Shown here one piece after another: positions 25,810 to 33,658 of a stretch of DNA of 37,171 nucleotides (the stretch's first letter is position 1; every line of letters begins with the position of its first letter). A program made the position numbers and the translations under genes. The stretch comes from Lentisphaeria bacterium (GTDB taxonomy: Bacteria > Verrucomicrobiota > Lentisphaeria > Victivallales > Victivallaceae), in the NCBI GenBank assembly GCA_017466125.1, contig JAFTUS010000181.1, forward strand, positions 1 through 37,171, written 5' to 3'. The notes under the pieces are model-generated. The model had not been told where the DNA came from. It made no database searches and was given only the letters and a program-made list of their open reading frames with translations.

Positions 25810-26570
25810 GAGGTATAGATTTATTCAGGGATCACTTTGCTGATTTCACGGATTATTTTACTTTGATTGGCGGTGCTGCCTGCGAACTGACTTTAACGGG
25901 AACAATTGGATTTCGGGCGACCAAAGATATTGATATTCTGGTGCTTTTAGAAAAAGTAGATCGGGATTTTGCAGAACAGTTTCACCGTTTTATTACTGCC
26001 GGGAACTACAGTTGCTATATTTCAAAGGATGAAAACAGGCATTTTTACCGTTTCCTGACAACCGGCTCGAGTGATTATCCGCCACAGATAGAACTGTTGT
26101 CAAGGACTCTTTTTCCGGAATACCCTGATATGAAGTATACTCCGCTTACGGAAGACTCTTATGTTAAAAGTATGTCGGCGATCATCCTTGGAACGGAATA
26201 CTATAATTATGCTCAGGCACATCGGGTTATACGACAGGGAGTACCATGTTTGGATACAGAGGCTTTAATTGTTTTCAAATCGGCCGCCTACCTGAATTTG
26301 AAAGAACAAAGAGAAAAAGATCCCAAATCTGTACGTGGTGAGGAAATAACCAAACACCGCAACGATGTATTTCGTTTGCTGGCAACGGTCATTCCCGGGC
26401 TGACTGCAGAAGTTCCGGAAACAATAAAACTCAATTTGCAAAGATTTATCAATTCATTTCCGGCAGATGATGCTCAATGGCAGGCAATCCGACAATCTTT
26501 GGGAAACATTGCCGATACGCCTGAAAATTATTTGCGGGTATTCAACACTCATTTTCAGTTGAAGCAGTAA
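25803..26570 (+). CDS. AbiEii-like nucleotidyltransferase (putative toxin)
   Basis: A 255-aa protein with the nucleotidyltransferase signature GG-AxxL then TKDIDILV: IGGAACELTLTGTIGFRATK with acidic residues D42 and D44, as in AbiEii/AbiGii toxins. In such toxins the enzyme is thought to add nucleotides to tRNA or other targets and block growth, often as phage defence. It starts inside the stop region of the upstream gene (ATGGTAA overlap), so the two are translated together. It ends at 26570, after which a folded repeat begins. A function unrelated to defence (a housekeeping NTase) is possible but the pairing and operator boxes argue for toxin-antitoxin. Confidence 0.78.
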   Translation: MVRGIDLFRDHFADFTDYFTLIGGAACELTLTGTIGFRATKDIDILVLLEKVDRDFAEQFHRFITAGNYSCYISKDENRHFYRFLTTGSSDYPPQIELLSRTLFPEYPDMKYTPLTEDSYVKSMSAIILGTEYYNYAQAHRVIRQGVPCLDTEALIVFKSAAYLNLKEQREKDPKSVRGEEITKHRNDVFRLLATVIPGLTAEVPETIKLNLQRFINSFPADDAQWQAIRQSLGNIADTPENYLRVFNTHFQLKQ

Positions 26571-26600
26571 TTGTTCCGTCGCTCTGCGAGCTATGGAGGG

Positions 26601-26693
26601 CATCCTTCGCAGTCGCTTTGCTCCTTTTTGCTTTGCAAAAAAAATCTACGGATAGCAAGACAGGCTTGCCATCCGTAGCTTTAGCGAAGGGTG
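26601..26693. repeat. folded interspersed-repeat-like element
   Basis: Nested inverted repeats: outer arms CATCCTTCGC (26601-26610) and GCGAAGGGTG (26684-26693) with one G-T pair; inside, TTTTTGC/GCAAAAA (26625-26641) around TTT, and a 14-bp stem CTACGGATAGCAAG/CTTGCCATCCGTAG (26646-26678, one mismatch) around ACAGG. The arrangement looks like a small non-coding mobile or REP-type repeat. From memory, similar CTTCGC...GCGAAGG elements are seen interspersed in PVC genomes, but I cannot confirm copy number here. Confidence 0.65.
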
Positions 26694-26851
26694 GTGGAAC
26701 TTACACTATTTGAACCGTTATGCTGATTTGAGGTAGGAGCGAAACGGTGAATTATTTTATGCTCTGCAAAGTAGATGAGGATTTGTGAAACCTCGTCCTG
26801 TCAAAAGTCTCTGCTTATGCTCAAACACATAGCACTTTTGTTTCTGTTTAG

Positions 26852-26935
26852 GGTGACATCAGCCTTGCTGAACTTTACAAACTCCCCGACCGCAGGGAGG
26901 AACAGTTAATGCAGCTCGGAATAGCAGTCGAATAA
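26852..26935 (+). pseudogene. possible C-terminal remnant of a decayed gene
   Basis: A 27-codon open stretch between a TAG (26849-26851) and a TAA (26933-26935), containing ELYKLPDRREEQLMQLGI, which reads like the true end of a protein. No start codon or upstream frame continues it. A strong terminator follows 19 bp later, as expected at a gene end. The rest of the 459-bp gap 26571-27029 shows the repeat element (26601-26693) and nothing clearly coding. Confidence 0.35.
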
Positions 26936-26953
26936 AACCTTTCTCCATATTTC

Positions 26954-26980
26954 AGCCCACGGAAACGGGGGCTTTTTTTT
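26954..26980 (+). terminator. rho-independent terminator
   Basis: AGCCC (26954-26958) pairs with GGGCT (26969-26973), then across an A-G mismatch CG/CG closes on a GAAA tetraloop; a run of eight T follows (26973-26980). It closes transcription before the ArsR promoter. Confidence 0.85.
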
Positions 26981-26987
26981 ATTTTTT

Positions 26988-27026
26988 AATTAGTTGACTT
27001 GCTAATTGAATTTTTTGTGATATATT
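26988..27026 (+). promoter_or_regulatory. ArsR promoter and operator
   Basis: Inverted arms AATTAG (26988-26993) and CTAATT (27002-27007) flank TTGACTTG, and a TATATT -10-like box lies at 27021-27026. -35 candidates are TTGCTA (26999-27004, 16-bp spacer) and TTGACT (26994-26999, over-long spacer). The palindrome overlaps the -35 region, the usual place for autorepression by an ArsR/SmtB protein. Confidence 0.6.
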
Positions 27027-27044
27027 ATATTGCAGGAGGCAATT

Positions 27045-27377
27045 ATGGAAATATCACAAGTTCTCAAGGCAATGAGTCACCCTATACGGTTGCAGATGGT
27101 GGAACTTCTGCTGCAAAAACGGATGTGTGTCCGCAGTCTGGCACGCCATTTTGAAGTAACTGAACCAACTATTTCGGTACATTTGAAGGTGCTGAAAAAT
27201 GCCGGTCTCATCGTTGGCGAAAAGAAAAGTTACTATATGCATTACCACGTCATCCGGGAAAATGTTGCTGAACTTTCGCAATTCTTTGCAGCTTTATCCG
27301 CTACCCCGGCAGCAGAACAGCAATGCTGCAAAAAGTCTGAAGCCTGTCATTGCCAATGCCACTCAAAAAAGGATTGA
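27045..27377 (+). CDS. ArsR/SmtB-family metal-type repressor
   Basis: A 110-aa winged-helix repressor. The DNA-binding helix is CVRSLARHFEVTEPTISVHLKVLKNAGLI (about residues 26-56) followed by the wing GEKKSYYMHYHV. The tail is Cys-rich (CCKKSEACHCQCHSKKD), and an additional Cys sits in the first recognition region (RMCV), so metal or metalloid sensing via thiols is likely. AGGAGG is positioned for ATG 27045; an upstream TTG frame is rejected. The product probably controls the downstream exporter, 7 bp away, and its own promoter. Which ion it senses is unknown. Confidence 0.92.
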   Translation: MEISQVLKAMSHPIRLQMVELLLQKRMCVRSLARHFEVTEPTISVHLKVLKNAGLIVGEKKSYYMHYHVIRENVAELSQFFAALSATPAAEQQCCKKSEACHCQCHSKKD

Positions 27378-27383
27378 GTTTAT

Positions 27384-28526
27384 ATGAAACGCCATTTCAA
27401 AACCATTGTCAAGGCAGCAATCGTTCTGCTTATTGCCGGAATCGTTTTTTATTTTTGGAAACTTGCTCCGGTAAGTGTTCCAACTTTTGAAGTAAAGTCT
27501 TCGCCCATTGTGCAGACTGTCTTTGGAACCGGCACACTTGAGGGCAAAACCCGCCTTGCCGTCAGCCCACGGGAAACCGGAGCAATTCAAAAACTTTATG
27601 CCGATCAGGGCGATATGGTCAAAACCGGAACTTTACTGGTCGAAATGGATGCCGATGATATTCTTCAGCAAAAACGCGTTGCCGAAGCGGAACTTGCAGT
27701 GGCTCAGGCGGCATTGCAGCGAATCGATGCAGAGATCCGTTCAGCCAAAGCCAATCTGGAATACGCCAACTTAATGTTTCAACGCAGTGAAAAACTTTTA
27801 TCCAGTAACGCCGAATCCCGTTCTACTTACGATAAAAACCGCCAAAATATGCTCGTTGCCGCCGCCGATTTTGAACAGGCAGGCAAACGCCGTATTGAAG
27901 CTGAATCAACTCTTGCCAAACACCAGGCACAAATCGCTTACTACAATACCAAACTTGCCGAAACACGCTTGACAGCCCCCTTTGATGCTCTGATCGTCCG
28001 CCGCAATCGGGAACAGGGAGCAATCGTCAATCCCGGTGTATCCATCCTGGACATTGTGGATACTTCCACTATCTGGGCGTCAGTCTGGGTTGATGAAACT
28101 CAAATTGCCCATTTGCAAAACGGTCTTGATGTGGATGTGTTTTTCCGAACCTTGCCGCAACAGCGATTCGGTGGAAAAATCTGTCGATTGTGGCGGGAAA
28201 CTGACCGGGAAACGAGAGAATATAAAGTTGATATCGCTCTTGAAAAACTTCCCCCAAACTGGACTCTCGGTCAAAGGCTGGAGGTTTTTATCAAAGTCAG
28301 CGCACCTGAAATGTGTGTAAATATTCCTGCAAATCTGATTTCATGGAAAAACAATTCGCCCTTTGTTTTGTGTATCGTTGATGGAAAAATCATCGAACGC
28401 CCGGTTAAATTGGGCATCCGCAGCAAGGATAAAGTAGAAATTATTTCCGGCTTGACCTCTGGCGATAAAATCGTGATGCAGCCGCAGAAACATTTGCAAT
28501 ACACTGATCGGAAAATCAAAAAATGA
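27384..28526 (+). CDS. periplasmic adaptor (MFP/HlyD-type) of ABC exporter
   Basis: A 380-aa membrane-fusion protein: short cytoplasmic start, one TM helix (about residues 8-25), lipoyl half-domains LAVSPRETGAIQKLYADQGD and TRLTAPFDALIVRRNREQGA, a long coiled-coil hairpin between (about 90-195), then beta-barrel and membrane-proximal domains. It should link an inner-membrane permease to an outer-membrane channel. It overlaps the permease start by 4 bp (ATGA). The TolC-type channel is not in the window and would need to come from elsewhere. Confidence 0.92.
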   Translation: MKRHFKTIVKAAIVLLIAGIVFYFWKLAPVSVPTFEVKSSPIVQTVFGTGTLEGKTRLAVSPRETGAIQKLYADQGDMVKTGTLLVEMDADDILQQKRVAEAELAVAQAALQRIDAEIRSAKANLEYANLMFQRSEKLLSSNAESRSTYDKNRQNMLVAAADFEQAGKRRIEAESTLAKHQAQIAYYNTKLAETRLTAPFDALIVRRNREQGAIVNPGVSILDIVDTSTIWASVWVDETQIAHLQNGLDVDVFFRTLPQQRFGGKICRLWRETDRETREYKVDIALEKLPPNWTLGQRLEVFIKVSAPEMCVNIPANLISWKNNSPFVLCIVDGKIIERPVKLGIRSKDKVEIISGLTSGDKIVMQPQKHLQYTDRKIKK

Positions 28527-29728
28527 TGAATCTGGCTTTCCGTGATATAAAACACAACTTCGGCAGATTTCTCCTGACTACCGCCGGAATCAGCTTGCTT
28601 TTGATGGTAGTGATGGGGATGGGCGGCATCTACCGCGGACTCATTCAGGAAGCAACGCTCATCATCGACCGTTCTGAAGCGGATATCTGGGTGGTTCAAC
28701 GCAATACCAAAGGGCCGTTTGCTGAAGTCTCCAAACTTCCACGTCAAATGGAATACCGTTTAGAAGCAATTGACGGTGTCGATTCAGCAGAGCCGTTTGT
28801 TTCCCATACTGTTCAGCGTGATTTTCAAAAACGGGTACTGCGCCTTACTATTCAGGGCTTGCCCGATAATGGAGCGTGGCTGCCGATCATTCAAGGTCGT
28901 GCATTGCAAAATGGACACTATGAAATGCTTGCTGATAAATCCGCTAAACTTCCGCTTGGAACGACCTTGCCGCTCGGCAAAGACACTTTTACCGTAGTTG
29001 GAATTACCGACCGGATGAACTCTCCCGCCGGGGATGCCATGGTATTTGTTTCTCTCAACGATGCCCTTGCCATCCAGTTTGATACTCCAGCCGAAGCCAT
29101 CCGCAACGAACGCAATGCCCGGCTGCGGCGGTTTGATAAGTCTTCTTACGGCAACACTTCGGTCGATCACGGCGAAACGCTCTCAAGCGAAAGTGTACGC
29201 CCCGCCGCCCTGCCGGATCAGCAGATAAGTGCAGTTCTGCTCAAAGTCAATCCGGCTTACAGCGTTGATGAAATCATGGCAAAACTCAAAACTCTTCCCG
29301 ATATGACCGCCTATACTTCGCAGGAACAGCGGCAAATCATGTTAAGTGGTTTTGTCGCGCGCTCCCGCAAACAGCTTCTGCTTTTCCGGACAATTTTGAT
29401 TACCGTTTCAACAGTAGTTATGACACTCATCCTTTATACATTGACTCTGGATAAACTCCACTCAATCGCTATGCTCAAACTTATCGGAGCCGGAAATAGC
29501 GTAATTATTGGTATGATTATGCAGCAATCGCTTGCAATCGGCGTTCTTGCATTTGGAATTGCCCGCTTTTTCGGGCAATGGGTCTATCCTCATTTTCCCC
29601 GCCGGGTGGTGTTGGTCAGCGGAGATTTATGGCTGCTTTTCGGAATCGTTATCGGCATATCCATTCTGGCAAGTATCGCCGGAATCATCAAGGCAATGCG
29701 AACCAATGCGGGGGAGGTCTTATCGTGA
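28523..29728 (+). CDS. FtsX/MacB-type ABC transporter permease
   Basis: A 401-aa inner-membrane permease with one TM helix near the N-terminus (about 15-38), a large periplasmic part (about 40-280) and three TM helices at the end (TILITVSTVVMTLILYTLTL, IIGMIMQQSLAIGVLAFGIA and LWLLFGIVIGISILASIAGI), ending NAGEVLS as FtsX-type permeases do. Resembles DevC/MacB-like exporters of type-VII ABC class. It couples to the ATPase by a GTGA overlap. Confidence 0.92.
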   Translation: MMNLAFRDIKHNFGRFLLTTAGISLLLMVVMGMGGIYRGLIQEATLIIDRSEADIWVVQRNTKGPFAEVSKLPRQMEYRLEAIDGVDSAEPFVSHTVQRDFQKRVLRLTIQGLPDNGAWLPIIQGRALQNGHYEMLADKSAKLPLGTTLPLGKDTFTVVGITDRMNSPAGDAMVFVSLNDALAIQFDTPAEAIRNERNARLRRFDKSSYGNTSVDHGETLSSESVRPAALPDQQISAVLLKVNPAYSVDEIMAKLKTLPDMTAYTSQEQRQIMLSGFVARSRKQLLLFRTILITVSTVVMTLILYTLTLDKLHSIAMLKLIGAGNSVIIGMIMQQSLAIGVLAFGIARFFGQWVYPHFPRRVVLVSGDLWLLFGIVIGISILASIAGIIKAMRTNAGEVLS

Positions 29729-30411
29729 AACACATTGCTCTTATTGCTGAAAACCTTTACAAAACCTACGGTAAAGGAAATACCGTTGTCCACGCCTTGA
29801 ATGATGTATCTTTGACTTTGCACGCCGGAGAAATTGCCGCCTTACTCGGACCGTCGGGAGCAGGTAAATCCACGCTTTTGACCAGTCTGGGCTTGATACA
29901 ACAACCTGATTCCGGAAAAATCATTATCGGCAACGAAACTGTTTTTAACGATGGATACAAAACCGATATTCGTGCTTTCCGCAGAAATCATATCGGATTT
30001 GTTTTTCAGAAAGCCAATCTGCTCCCCTTTTTAAGTGCCGTTGACAATGTGCGTTTAGCTATGGAAATAAACGATGTTTCCGGCAAAGCGGCAAAAAAGA
30101 AAGCGGAAGAACTTTTGGCAAAGTTTGATTTGAGTGAACGCAAAAACTTTATGCCCAAAGAACTTTCCGGAGGTCAGCAACAGCGGGTAGCGATCGCCAG
30201 AGCGTTGGCAAACACCCCTGAACTCCTGCTTGCCGATGAACCAACCGCCGCGCTGGATAGTGTAATGGGACGGAAGGTTATGGAGCTATTGAAGCAAGTC
30301 GCCCACGAACACAATACAGGAGTATTGGTGGTAACGCACGACCACCGTGCGATAGATGTTTTTGACCGCATCTATGTTATGGAAGACGGCAAGATCAAAG
30401 CACCATTTTAA
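29725..30411 (+). CDS. ABC transporter ATP-binding protein (LolD/MacB/DevA-type)
   Basis: A 228-aa ATPase with all motifs: Walker A GPSGAGKST (42-50), Q-loop at Q95, signature LSGGQ (147-151), Walker B LLLADEPT with D171/E172, and H-loop VVTHDHR. It starts at GTG 29725, overlapping the permease stop, with GGGGAGGT upstream; a longer reading frame from 29578 is an artefact. ArsR + MFP + FtsX-type permease + ATPase is a typical four-gene exporter of metals, antimicrobials or glycolipids (DevBCA-like). Confidence 0.95.
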   Translation: MKHIALIAENLYKTYGKGNTVVHALNDVSLTLHAGEIAALLGPSGAGKSTLLTSLGLIQQPDSGKIIIGNETVFNDGYKTDIRAFRRNHIGFVFQKANLLPFLSAVDNVRLAMEINDVSGKAAKKKAEELLAKFDLSERKNFMPKELSGGQQQRVAIARALANTPELLLADEPTAALDSVMGRKVMELLKQVAHEHNTGVLVVTHDHRAIDVFDRIYVMEDGKIKAPF

Positions 30412-30508
30412 TTATTCTGCTGACTGAAATATACTGAGTCTCATTTTGAAATGACTTTGCTTTTTACCCCAAAACCAAGTCCGCACATGTTATATTGTAC
30501 TATCAGGT

Positions 30509-31381
30509 TTATTTTTCAGATAATTGGGGAACAATAAAATTCTTACCGATTTTCATTTTTCCGTCTTCAAAGAAAAGTTCTCCAATAACCATGAAACGCT
30601 TTTCGTAAGTAGTATGATCCTGATGAACATGGAAAACAATACGCCAATTCCCTTCTTTGTCCTTAAAAAAAGAGTGATGCCCGGAGCCGACAAATCCTTC
30701 CGGACGGCACAAAATGGGATTTTCAGAAGCTTTGACAAAGGGGCCGGTCGGCTTCTCTGCCACAGCATAACCAACGGCGTAATCCTGAGATTTATAGTTG
30801 TTGGCCGAATAAGTTATATAATATTTACCCTCATGCTTAATCATAAAAGGACCTTCGGTGATACGATCCATTATCGTTTCCCATGGTTCCTCTGCACCCA
30901 ATACCCGAAAAAGAGTATCCTCACAAATCGTCTGATAATCTTCTTTCAGCTTGGCACCCCATACTTCAGAACCGCCCTGCTGTCCCCAACGGTTGAAATA
31001 AGTATAAGCCTGACCGTCATCATCTATAAAAAGAGTGTTGTCTATGCGGCTTTCCGTTTCACACATGGGTTTCTTCTTTTTTTGAGTAAAAGGTCCGAAA
31101 ATAGATTTGCTTACAGCACAGGAGATGCGCACAGAACTGGTGAAGTACATAATGTATCCGTTATCAATTTTGTAAACTTCCGGAGCCCAAAAGTATTTTT
31201 CGCCCCAGACATCCTGCTTATGCAGTACAAATCCATCCCGCTCGCCGTCATGAAGTTTCCAGGTTTTCAGATCTTCCGAAACATAAACCTTGAACCCCAA
31301 CTCTTCTTTTGTTCCAAAAGCATAATATTTGTCATTTTCATAATGAATGAAAGGGTCTGCCAAAAAAATAGGTTTATCCAT
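30509..31381 (-). CDS. GH43-like glycoside hydrolase
   Basis: A 290-aa five-bladed beta-propeller, the GH43 (arabinofuranosidase/xylosidase) fold. The catalytic set is visible: D9 in LADPFI (base), D114 in ESRIDNTLF (pKa-modulating), and E176 in TEGPFM (acid). No signal peptide, so probably intracellular. It is 32 bp after the beta-helix gene, so the same operon, and converges on the ABC ATPase gene (97 bp). Activity on alpha-L-arabinofuranosides or beta-xylosides is typical, but substrate cannot be decided. Confidence 0.9.
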   Translation of the reverse strand: MDKPIFLADPFIHYENDKYYAFGTKEELGFKVYVSEDLKTWKLHDGERDGFVLHKQDVWGEKYFWAPEVYKIDNGYIMYFTSSVRISCAVSKSIFGPFTQKKKKPMCETESRIDNTLFIDDDGQAYTYFNRWGQQGGSEVWGAKLKEDYQTICEDTLFRVLGAEEPWETIMDRITEGPFMIKHEGKYYITYSANNYKSQDYAVGYAVAEKPTGPFVKASENPILCRPEGFVGSGHHSFFKDKEGNWRIVFHVHQDHTTYEKRFMVIGELFFEDGKMKIGKNFIVPQLSEK

Positions 31382-31413
31382 ATTCTTATTTCGTAAATTA
31401 AGTTTGAATTCAG

Positions 31414-33576
31414 TTAATGACTTTTTTTTTCAAGAGTTACATTTCGAATAATTTTGTCTTCGCTCCATGGACCGATAAACTTGTTATCGGAGATACGCCC
31501 TTTGATATCTTTCAGTACCATTCTCAGCCCCCCTTTGACCTGCGGCATAAAGAAAGTATTGCCGACCAGTTCAAAATCAGCCAACCCTCTGGCATCAATA
31601 AGCGGTTCATGACGATAGGGGCCTTTGAATTTATAGAAAATAGATGGCATATCAATAATGAAAGTATTATTGTGAATGTAAAGATGCCGGGTCCAACTTG
31701 AGGGATCATCGGGATAATACCGTGTATGATTAAGCATCAGCATCGTGTTTTCACTGGTACGGATACAATTGTTTTCGTAAGTAACAACACGGGCGAAACA
31801 ACTCTCGTTGCGCCAAGCCCCATCCAGTTTGTTCCAGGTGCAGTAGACTGGCCAGGCGTAACGCATACTGAACGTGTTGTCGCGCAGCACAGATCCATTG
31901 CCCATATACCAAGCTCTTCCCATAGCATCGGCAAAGTAGTTGTTGCTGATGACCTGCCCCTGAGCACAAAAATCGGGAAAATGTACCCAATGGCGTTTTT
32001 CTTTCAGTTGGAATTTTATCATTTCCTGCCATGAGATATAAGGATCAAGAGTAATCAGTTTCCCCGGATCACGATCCAGTTCCAGACGGATGGCATTTAC
32101 CTTGCTGTTGTTTTTAGGGTGATTAAGTGTAACAAGTTGTGCCGAAACAACTTTGAAACGGGTACTGCGGCGAAGAACGGGTGTATTGCCTCGAGAATAA
32201 TAAAATTCAGTAGGCAGCTCATTGAAGTTCAGGATATCAATTTTTTTGATATAAGGCATATTCTTCCGGAGAAAAGAGAACTCATGATATTTATCAGCGA
32301 CATAGAGAATTTTCCCTTCCTGACGCAAAATGGGGGTATTGGTCCCGTGAATATTATAAAGGTCGTCTGCAGTATTGCGAACAATATTCCGGGAGTAAAA
32401 ACCTCCTAATGATGCCGCACAGGAGAAGTAAAAGTCTGCTGCTGTTGCAAAATTGAATTTTTCATTTGCGGCAGCTGCAACAGAACATCCGGTGACAAAC
32501 AGAGCATCACATTGGCTGGCTTTTATCACAATTCCGCCGATACGGTCAACAGAAACCCTGTTAAGACGGCAACGGTCAGAATCAATAAGGAAGAAAGCTC
32601 CCATGTGGTCGCGGGTAAAGTTAACAAGTCGGGTGCCGGTGGAATATTCGTCAGAGGCTTTTTTGCCTTTGGAAACCGGAGGATAAAGCGAATATTGATT
32701 ATCTTTAAGATGCTTCATCCGGACGAAATTGAAAGGGGAGCGCTGGCGTGTATGACGGGCATTCTCATAAATGATCGGGGTTTTCCCATCTTCGGCAAGG
32801 CCGGCATCGAAAATGCGGAAATTACTCATTTCGCATTTTGAAAATGCTTCGTCATCCGGTTTAAGCCCTCCGTCAATAGTCACAATAAGTCCCTTGTTAT
32901 CAGGAGTGTATCCGGTGATAAGACCAGTGGAAAATATCGGTTTTGTTGCTGTTATATGTAAATCTTCAAAGCGGATATTACTGCTTTTATGAACCGTGAA
33001 CATCGGCACTTTGGTCGTATCCATAACAATAACCGTACCCGGCTCACCTTTGAGCTTTAAATTGGAGATACCGCGAAAATACAATGCGGGAACCCGGAAG
33101 CCTTTCCCGTGTTTCATAAAATATTTGCCTTTAGGCATAAAAACTACGCCTTTTTGATTTTTTGCGGCAAAATTGATCGCTTTCTGCACAGCAGGGGCAT
33201 CATCGGTCACGCCATCGGCCTTTGCTCCGAAGTCTTTGACGTTCACGACGCCCATTTTTTCAAGATCAGGTTGTTTTTGAGCCCAGGAAAATTCTTTTTC
33301 CATGCGGGACAGGAGATTTTCCCAATCTTCCAAAATATAAGGGGCTTCCCATGGATCATTTTTCAGATCGTAGCGGTAGGCTTTGCTGTAGGCTCGATAA
33401 ATGGAGTTTTGCTGCTGAACCCAAGTTGTAAAGTCCGGATCGACATTACGGAGAGTTTCTGCCTGCTCGCTCAACCGGCGTCCTCTTATTTCAAGATTAT
33501 CTGCTTTATTTTCTGCTGCAAGCGACAATAGAAAACCGACAGTTGCGACTGCAATAAAAAGTTGCTTCAATTTCAT
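31414..33576 (-). CDS. secreted parallel beta-helix protein (pectate lyase/polygalacturonase-like fold)
   Basis: A 720-aa protein with a signal peptide (MKLKQLFIAVATVGFLLSLA, residues 1-20). The segment VNVKDFGAKADGVTDDAPAV (about 110-130) is the opening of a Pectate_lyase_3/GH28/GH55-type right-handed beta-helix, followed by many Asn- and aromatic-rich coils (SNIRFEDLHITATK, VLRDNTFSMRY, ENNCIRTSENTMLMLNHTRY). The helix would extend to near the C-terminus (LVGNTFFMP, ISDNKFIGPW). Family members cut pectin or other polysaccharides, or bind them. Catalytic residues cannot be assigned confidently. It has AAGGAGA before the ATG and sits between a pseudopilin and the GH43 gene. Confidence 0.87.
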   Translation of the reverse strand: MKLKQLFIAVATVGFLLSLAAENKADNLEIRGRRLSEQAETLRNVDPDFTTWVQQQNSIYRAYSKAYRYDLKNDPWEAPYILEDWENLLSRMEKEFSWAQKQPDLEKMGVVNVKDFGAKADGVTDDAPAVQKAINFAAKNQKGVVFMPKGKYFMKHGKGFRVPALYFRGISNLKLKGEPGTVIVMDTTKVPMFTVHKSSNIRFEDLHITATKPIFSTGLITGYTPDNKGLIVTIDGGLKPDDEAFSKCEMSNFRIFDAGLAEDGKTPIIYENARHTRQRSPFNFVRMKHLKDNQYSLYPPVSKGKKASDEYSTGTRLVNFTRDHMGAFFLIDSDRCRLNRVSVDRIGGIVIKASQCDALFVTGCSVAAAANEKFNFATAADFYFSCAASLGGFYSRNIVRNTADDLYNIHGTNTPILRQEGKILYVADKYHEFSFLRKNMPYIKKIDILNFNELPTEFYYSRGNTPVLRRSTRFKVVSAQLVTLNHPKNNSKVNAIRLELDRDPGKLITLDPYISWQEMIKFQLKEKRHWVHFPDFCAQGQVISNNYFADAMGRAWYMGNGSVLRDNTFSMRYAWPVYCTWNKLDGAWRNESCFARVVTYENNCIRTSENTMLMLNHTRYYPDDPSSWTRHLYIHNNTFIIDMPSIFYKFKGPYRHEPLIDARGLADFELVGNTFFMPQVKGGLRMVLKDIKGRISDNKFIGPWSEDKIIRNVTLEKKSH

Positions 33577-33658
33577 TATTTTCTCCTTAATTTGGGAACA
33601 AAACTCCCCATGTGATACTTTTGCACAGATAATTTTTCGTTTTCGGAATTTTTAGTTT

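Noticed and set aside
27030..27044. TTG start for the ArsR gene
   Set aside because: AGGAGG is placed correctly for the ATG at 27045 and would lie inside the longer version.
30524..31396. A 290-codon plus-strand open frame opposite the GH43 gene
   Set aside because: It mirrors the GH43 gene almost exactly; only the minus-strand protein has the catalytic D-D-E pattern.
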